Source: Diorhabda sublineata
Lineage: Eukaryota; Arthropoda; Insecta; Coleoptera; Chrysomelidae
Direction: 5' to 3'
Length of the DNA: 64,000 nucleotides
NCBI RefSeq assembly: GCF_026230105.1
Contig: NC_079474.1
Coordinates: forward strand, 21,408,794-21,472,793
Under the pieces are notes generated by a model that worked only from the letters and a program-made list of their open reading frames with translations, was not told where the DNA came from and ran no database searches. Below, one piece after another: positions 57,720 through 64,000 of the stretch; position 1 is the first letter of the stretch, and each line of letters begins with the position of its first letter. The translations under genes were made by a program, and so were the position numbers.

Positions 57720-59033
57720 CGTGGCTAGGAAACACCAAAGTGGACTAACTTCAATATATTTTCCGAACATTCGAATACTTATGTCATCGTCTAGGACTGA
57801 AATTATGGTCAAATACAATATAAGAAATAAGTATAAATATATAACAATAATAAAATTTCACAAACAATAATTAATTTCCGGTGATTATGATATTATTGAA
57901 ACTTGTGAAAATTTTCATTCTCATGGAATTCAAAATTCAATTTTCAAATAGACCGAAAGAAATATTGAATAATTGAAATATTTATTCTGGCTACTATAGG
58001 AATTTTTAATAATTTTTGATTGGTTTGATTTTGAATGACGTTGAATTTTTATAGGTCAGATAAGGATGAGTTTAGGTCGTTATAATTGAAGTTGAAATTT
58101 ATAGGTTAGGTGAGGTTATTTGTATTTTCGAAATCTAAAAGATATGCATGAATTAATCTAAGGTTATTTAAATCGGTTTTGTTATGAATGCATTGATCAT
58201 TTTGGACAATATAAGTTGTTCCTAAAAATAAACGATTTTTGTTGTTTTTTCCGGTTGTCAAAATTTTGGCAGATGCATAATTCATATTGTGTCCTTCGTG
58301 ATAGACATGAGTCGCTAATGAACATCTATCAGGATATAATCTGCTATCACTCTTGTGAGAAGTTATTCGACTAATCAGTGACCTTTTCGACTGACCAATG
58401 TACTTTTTGTCACAATTTAAAATTGGTATTTCATATACCATGTTAGGAAATATATTGATTGGTGTTTTATCTTCTACTTTAGTAAAAATGGATTAAATAT
58501 TAAGTGTTTGACTGCACGCTATTTTAATATTGTGTTGTTTAAAGATTCCAAAAAGTTTAGGAGTAACTGATTTTATACATGGTAAAGGTGTAAAAATAGT
58601 TGAAATAGAAATGTTAGAAATGACGTTTGAAAATGATGATGTTCCTGTCAATGTCAAATGAATTAAATAAAATTGGTTTCAAAAGATATTGAGGATATGA
58701 GTTTTCATAAAAAAATTTGTGAAGTATTCTAATGTTTTTTTGATGAAAAATTGGATCAGAAATTTTTAGGACTCTACGTTTCATCTGTTTGAGTAGATTA
58801 ATTTTAGTGTTATGTGGGTGATATAAATGATAATTGATATATCTTCCAGAACTTTTCCATACTTTCCTATACCAGTCAATTAAAATTTTATTACTTTAGT
58901 TCCTTATAAATTTATCAAGAAAAGGTGACGATATTTCAGTATTCTTCTTTTCAATAGTAAATTGTATATAGGGATCGAAAATATTGAAGTAAAATATATT
59001 GAAGTTAGTCCACTTTGGTGTTTCCTTGCCACG
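57720..59033 (-). mobile_element. Penelope-like element, copy 3, flanked by inverted repeats
   Basis: The - strand PLE runs from about 58990 (RT C-terminal region) through the GIY-YIG ORF (58441-58106) to the 3' tail at about 57880. It matches copy 1 along its length. A 43-bp sequence at 57720-57762 recurs inverted at 58991-59033 with one mismatch, enclosing the element. Confidence 0.8.
58106..58441 (-). pseudogene. Penelope GIY-YIG endonuclease, intact 111-codon frame
   Basis: The best preserved piece of the family: 'MVYEIPILNCDKKYIGQSKR' contains the two strand motifs (V-Y-E-I and K-Y-I-G) and the catalytic Arg is in 'SLISRITSHK'. 'CSLATHVYHEGHNM' and 'LIHAYLLDFENTNN' follow. It would nick target DNA for Penelope insertion, but the RT upstream is broken. 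Confidence 0.75.
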
Positions 59034-59078
59034 TTGCCAATAAAAACTACTCATAAATTGGCAAACACTTCTTTACAA

Positions 59079-59081
<3 letters not shown>

Positions 59082-59146
<65 letters not shown>

Positions 59147-59156
59147 TATATATATC
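59082..59156. repeat. (AT)n microsatellite
   Basis: About 30 AT units with a TATGCATATATATATC end. It forms the exact truncation point of the Helitron on its right and lies 50 bp from the PLE inverted repeat on its left. Confidence 0.95.
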
Positions 59157-61975
59157 ACATGCAGCACGATATGTTGGGAATATTACACCATTAACAGTTC
59201 GTAGTGACTCAAATGACATACATACGACCAAGAGCATCAGTAGAACGCACATCTGGATACCCAGGAACCGCATAGCCTTGCTTCCGTCTTTGAAAATTCT
59301 TCGATGAAACATTCCAAGTATAATAACGTGGCATCTCCGAGTAAAGCAAAGTTCGTGTAAAATGATCGCTTTGGCAGATTGCAAAAAAACTGGTCAATGT
59401 AGTTGCTGGAGGTGTTTCAGCACGTTGCGTAGCATTCGAAGCCGTGAAATATTCTCGTTGACCATTCTCCACATGCACCGCCAAATGCGTAACAGTAGGA
59501 TGACGTTCGTGAATGGGAAATGCGAATATACGCCAAATCGCTTCATTACAGTTCACATAACGACCAACTTGATAGCGTGAAATTTCATCGTTGATATTCG
59601 AGGATTGTAATCCAAAAACCGCCATATCACTGAATTGCAGTATTCAACGTTGCAATGTGTCTTGAACGATTTAGAAATAAGTGTGGCGAATATGGAACAA
59701 TCCAACTATTGTCGACAACGAAATCCATTCTTTTCACTTTCGTTATGACAGTTCGACCGTTGTCATCTGGTGATCGACGCCGCCGATACAGCGGATAACC
59801 ATCATTGTCAGTGACAGTCTCCGCCGTTAATTTCCGTGGATATCGTTTAGAGCACTTTCCATCGACCATGCAAGGTGATTGGGGATTGATGGCACCACAC
59901 GGTCCATGAATCATATTAGTAGTAACAACATCATGTAGGTCTGGATCGACTTTATAATCAGGAATCTCGGCATATATGATATCATCTATTTGGTCAGGTT
60001 GAATTCTTTCCACTAACCAAATAAGAATGTGTGCGTGCAGCAGGCCTCGCTTTTGCCATTCCATTGAATACATCCAGCATCGAGTATCTCCAAAGACACG
60101 TTGTTTAACAATAAAGTTCATCAGGGACCGAATTTTTTGCCTGAATATACGTGCTGTGATGTCGTGTCTATCGCTTGATGTTTGTCCGGGAAGCAGCAAT
60201 TAAGTAATTTCTATCCATTTTGGATTACAGGTAAAAGTAATAAAGAGACCGGGCCGACCGTAATGACGAACATATGTCATTGCATCTTGTGCATATTCAT
60301 GCATATGACTTGGACTACCAATGTATGTCGCCGGCAGAATAGTTAATCGACCAATATTAGCTGCATTTCCTTCAGTACAACTGCATCACGTAAATGGATG
60401 TACTCCTCAGAACGCAGATTGGCTTGGTTCAACCTAATGAATGTTAATCGTTCCGTTTCTATTTTTACATACATGTCAACGCAATACTGCTGAAACAATC
60501 GACGAAACCGCAGCAAATAGTTGTCAGCATTTTGACGAATCATCAAACGATATGCGTAATAATTCATTGAGCTAACTTTCTTTGTAGTTTCTTCACCTGA
60601 AATTAAAAATTTGATAATTAACAATTTCAAACGCAAACAATACAGACATTAACCATTTTTTTAATAAGCATGTTATTTTAAATCAGTGTCTTTCACAAAT
60701 AAATGAAATAAATTATGATAATTATACTCACCATTCAATGGATTTTTCATTTTAATATTAAAATAATATCCATCTTCTCCTTGCCAAAACATCAGCGGGT
60801 ATTGCAATGTGTCATATGATCGATGAGTTTCAGATATTTGTTGCAGTTGACCATTATCGCGACGTGTAAGCACAATATTGCGTTTTTCCAATTGTTCACC
60901 AACAATCAGGATGGCAACTTCGTCTACTGTTGGAGCATTAAATGTCCTTTCGTGTGTTCCAGATGGTCGTTTATCTGCTTTGATGACAACTTTATAGTCA
61001 TCACTTGGCACGCGCTCTAAAGCACTCTTGCACTCTTGCACAACCTGACCAACGCATGATTTTCATGAAGCAGACACTGCAAGTCTTGAAGAATTGCTCG
61101 CTTCATTCCTGCATTGATCTCTAGGCATCGATCAAGTTGTTCTTGAAATATGTTTGTAAAAATTTATTCTGTGTATCTTCGAAAGGTAGTAATGATCCAA
61201 TTCGATGATGAATCTGTCCTTGTATCTACAAAATAAAAACCAGACAGTAGTAACTGTGTTATAAACACTTTTTTCGGTCGGAGAGTAGAGTTCAGAATTA
61301 GCAAATATACTACATAGGTACCAATAGATAAAGTAAGTTATTCTTCAACTACATCTATATAAGTACAAAAATAAATACTTTAAATGTCGGATTATATCCT
61401 CGTTATTCGATAATATCTGCCCCAAATGACGCCATCTGGAAACAACCATTGTATTTTTGTGTATTTGCAAGAAAGTGGCGTGATTCTTGTGTTTCGCCAC
61501 AAAGCAATGAATACAATGGCTCAGGTGGCGGAGTCAACAATGGCAATTTCACTTTACCATTAAGGCAGCATAATCCAGGGGTTTCTCCGGAAAACTTTAA
61601 TACACCACAATACTCGTAAACTACGTCCATTTGCCCAGTGCAAAAACTAGGATGCAAGCTGTAATCATTGCTGCAATCGTAATAAAACGCTGCTCCATTC
61701 AAATCAGCACTTGATAAATATCTTGTTCTGCGTCGCAAATTATCTATTTGTTGACCTCTGTTGTTCGCTCGACGATTCTGCATTGCCAACCGAGCTGTTT
61801 CACGGGCTGCTTCACTTTGCTCTCGTGATTAAGAAGCACGAAGTCGAGCCATACTATCGGGGCGCTGTTCACGTGCAATTTCTTGTTTTTCTTTAGTCCT
61901 TCCATTTGCAATATTTCGTATTCTTCTTGCATCACGGCTTTGTCGGGAATGATTCGATCGTCTTGGTCGCGGCAT
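59157..61975 (-). pseudogene. Helitron Rep-helicase gene, Rep half with two introns
   Basis: ATG at 61975 ('MPRPRRSNHSRQ'). Exon 1 runs to 61379 with a stop at about 61830 and one in 'ADIIE-stop-RGYNPTFK'. Intron 61226-61378 (AAA|GTATTT ... TTTTGTAG|ATA, phase 0). Exon 2 61225-60732 has 'IQGQIHHRIGSLLPFED' and 'NAPTVDEVAILIVGEQ'. Intron 60597-60731 (AATG|GTGAGT ... TTTCAG|GT, phase 1) joins 'MKNPLNG' to 'EETTKKVSSMNYYAYRL'. Exon 3 carries the Helitron N-terminal domain, the Rep HUH motif in 'KRGLLHAHILIWL' (about 60015-60055) and 'NMIHGPCGAINPQSPC' (about 59870-59915). The 59209-59625 frame has 'VGRYVNCNEAIWRIFAFPIH'. Rolling-circle initiator; inactivated by stops and frameshifts, and the helicase is lost. 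Confidence 0.78.
60597..60731 (-). other. Spliceosomal intron in the Helitron Rep gene
   Basis: Donor G|GTGAGT at 60731 and acceptor TTTAATTTCAG|GT at 60597. Removing 135 nt restores the conserved Helitron reading N-G-E-E-T-T-K-K in frame. The sequence inside is A+T-rich with stops. Confidence 0.7.
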
Positions 61976-62358
61976 TATTAATTAAACTTCACTTCACCTA
62001 AAAACTCAAATTTTCAACCATACCGAGTTTTATAATTCACTTCACTTTTTACGAATGGGCAATGGCACTATCATTACATTATAATTGTTAATTATTCATT
62101 TAATAGAAATAGTTTTATTATTGATTTCTTACAAATATCAAATTGTCATCCATACGTCATTACATATTTGTCATTATACGTCAAATACATAGCTGTCATT
62201 TGCGTTTTGTTATTCCAAGTTTGATTCTTTTTTGTTATACCACGTTTTATAGTGACTGACGTTTCATGTCAAGTCACACGGGATAAAAAGTATCCTATGT
62301 CCTTCTCCTGGCTCTAAACTACCTCCCTGCCAATTTTCAGCTAAATCGGTTCAGCCGT

Positions 62359-62363
<5 letters not shown>

Positions 62364-62449
<86 letters not shown>

Positions 62450-62452
62450 TAC
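62364..62452. repeat. (AT)n microsatellite at the Helitron 5' end
   Basis: About 40 TA units between the Helitron 5' end and a Penelope fragment. Confidence 0.95.
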
Positions 62453-62720
62453 TGAGAGGTTTGCCCTATGTAAACAGCGTCACAATTAGTACGAGGCACT
62501 TGATATATAAAATTACTTCTTTTGTTTTTTGGTGTTCTAGATTTTAATTTAGTGAAATATTTGAAGATTGTATTATGTCCTTTATGACTTGTACTAATAT
62601 CATATTTATTGAAATAAATCGATAATTGTTGGAAAAGTACTTCTCTTTAAGTCTTTATCAAAATATTTTGATAAAGATAAAGTTGTATGAAGAACAAAAA
62701 AAAATCGTCAAATTACTATA
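62451..62720 (-). mobile_element. Second Penelope family fragment (GIY-YIG start)
   Basis: The - strand reads 'HKGHNTIFKYFTKLKSRTPK' and 'NFIYQVPRTNCDAVYIGQTS'-QY, where it is cut by the AT repeat and Helitron. This GIY-YIG start differs from the K-Y-I-G-Q-S-K-R version of copies 1 and 3, so it is another PLE family. Confidence 0.65.
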
Positions 62721-62899
62721 AAGTAGTTCTTTAGTTCCTTTGGTTAACCTTATGAAAAAATATATGAAAGCAATACGACTTGGAAGAAAAAAGAAAAAAA
62801 TTTGGAGAAGTTGGCAAAGGAATTTAATGATGAAAATAATAATTCGGTCAGGTTTTCCACTGAACTCCAACAAATCTAAAAAATAATATTGTGAAAATA

Positions 62900-63740
62900 T
62901 AAACAATATGTTAGAGTTAGGTTAGGATCTTCTGATTAATATTAAACTTCACCCAGACCCGGTAACAATTACACCGGTATCTGTATAAACCATAAACAAA
63001 TTGTAGCTTATCCATGTTTCTATGAAAATTAATTATTTCATAAAAGTATGTGATTTTAACCATGAGCTCCCTTTTTTTCTTGAGTAAAATCGGTTGTGAA
63101 TTTGAGAAGAGTCGTGGTTTTTCCGATATGTCAAATTTGGCACCGATGTTTCAACATTTCTATTTTTCCAAAAACATTTTTTGCGATTGAAGGCATATGT
63201 CAACATTTTCGGGAAAAAATAAAATTAGCATTGGAAATATACGGGGTGTTTGATTTGAAATAATAAAATTGCTTTGGCAAAATGTCCTTCAATATTTGAT
63301 CACCCTATAATAAAATGAAGCAATAACAAATATCACGATTGTAATATGATGATAATCCGGTGGCTCACCTCACCATCTTCATCGCAACAAATACTGGATT
63401 ATATTTTCTCGAAGGAGAAGATCTTTTTATTGATACCGACATCCCAAGCAAGTACTATTCCGAGAATTGGTTTCAATATTTCAATGTTCTCACTCTTCTA
63501 AATCTATTCGTTCGTCGTCTGTAGTTCAAATAAAAAACAACGCTAGCTAGTGCTGCTATTCGGTTTTCGTAGGTACATACTGTCAAATATCAATGATAAG
63601 TATTAAGAAAATAATTGCAAACATTAAAAAAATTACTAATTGAGAAGATGTGAAAAATTATGAGATAATAAATTGATATATTTCAAAAAACATTTTAAAA
63701 ATGGCTTTTGACACAATTATGGATTCTTATTCAATTTTTT
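62900..63740. other. No gene seen
   Basis: A+T-rich sequence. 'ACGGGGTGTTTGAT' (63240) and 'GATCACCCTATA' (63298) may be the ends of a very short element; not established. Confidence 0.3.
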
Positions 63741-63744
63741 TCCA

Positions 63745-64000
63745 GCGTTTAAAGATTTGGAAAAATTGAGGAGTAACTGATATTATTTATGGTAAAGGTA
63801 TATAAATAGGAAAGTTAATATTGTTCGATAAAGTATCACTAGATTCTAAGCTCCGTCTTATATCAAAGTTAATATCAGAAGTATAGAAATATAGTTTTAA
63901 AAGATATGAAGGATATGATTTTCCATGAAATATTATATGTCAAAGATCCTTTCTATTACATAAGTAATAATAAAATGAATTTAACCATACAAATGAAAAT
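63745..64000 (-). mobile_element. Penelope-like element, copy 4 (partial, runs off the window)
   Basis: 'GAGGAGTAACTGATATTATT' and 'GGTAAAGGTATATAAATAG' match 58559-58595 of copy 3 ('GAGTAACTGATTTTATACAT', 'GGTAAAGGTGTAAAAATAG'). 'AAAGATATGAAGGATATGAT' (63899) matches about 58682. Same strand as copy 3. Confidence 0.7.

Larger units (their letters stand above)
59157..62363 (-). mobile_element. Helitron, 3'-truncated
   Basis: The element reads leftward. The 5' end is at about 62360, with 'AAAGAACGGCTGAACCGATTT' and the widespread insect string 'GGACATAGGATACTTTTTAT' (about 62285-62305). The Rep coding region follows and breaks off at 59157 inside the linker before the helicase ('IFPTYRAACD'), against an AT microsatellite. 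The helicase domain and the 3' hairpin/CTRR end are missing, so it is dead. Confidence 0.8.

Overview
This window is A+T-rich nuclear DNA of an insect. The evidence is the set of elements present: an env-carrying Gypsy/errantivirus-like LTR element, Penelope, Helitron, mariner, hAT, Tigger, Jockey/R4-type LINEs, plus a class A neuropeptide-type GPCR exon and short spliced exons. The order cannot be fixed by eye. Most of the sequence is old, broken transposable elements. Host coding sequence is sparse and split into small exons, so long ORFs miss most of it.

Layout. 1-5 kb: a decayed Penelope-like element (PLE) on +. 5.1-5.5 kb (-): first coding exon of a rhodopsin-class GPCR, ending at a clean splice donor. 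8.2-14.7 kb (+): an LTR retrotransposon with gag, protease, RT/RNase H, integrase and env remnants between ~130-bp LTRs. 15-22 kb: Gypsy, mariner and LINE debris.

23.5-40.2 kb (-) is the most interesting part. Two head-to-tail paralogous genes are built from tiny exons (34-112 nt). Every internal intron is in phase 1. Each gene starts with a signal-peptide exon behind a TATA box. The typical middle exon is 87 nt and encodes one 29-residue module with the pattern [D/G]-S-L-x3-I-x2-G-x4-N-N-...-Y-P-x2-R. The proteins would be small (137 and 125 residues), secreted, and have at most one Cys. This architecture (signal peptide plus many symmetric phase-1 micro-exons, in tandem) recalls micro-exon secreted effectors such as aphid bicycle genes and schistosome MEGs, but the sequence is not one I recognise. 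The introns are swollen with transposons: Tigger, a solo LTR, LINE pieces, a multicopy nuclease-like ORF and a mariner.

42.8-46.1 kb: an AT microsatellite, a hAT transposase, an internally deleted second PLE copy and a ~830-bp element with ~77-bp terminal inverted repeats. 47-50 kb: a LINE 3' end and a nested tandem repeat. 51.6-53 kb: R4/Dong-like LINE pieces. 55-56.2 kb: short palindromic repeats beside a Cys-rich transposon-type ORF (KRBA2-like). 57.7-59 kb: a PLE copy flanked by a 43-bp inverted repeat. 59.1-62.4 kb (-): a Helitron Rep region with two spliceosomal introns, bounded by AT microsatellites and inserted into a different PLE. A further PLE fragment closes the window.

No tRNA, rRNA, CRISPR or bacterial-type features were seen. 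All family names come from recognising motifs by eye, not from database searches.
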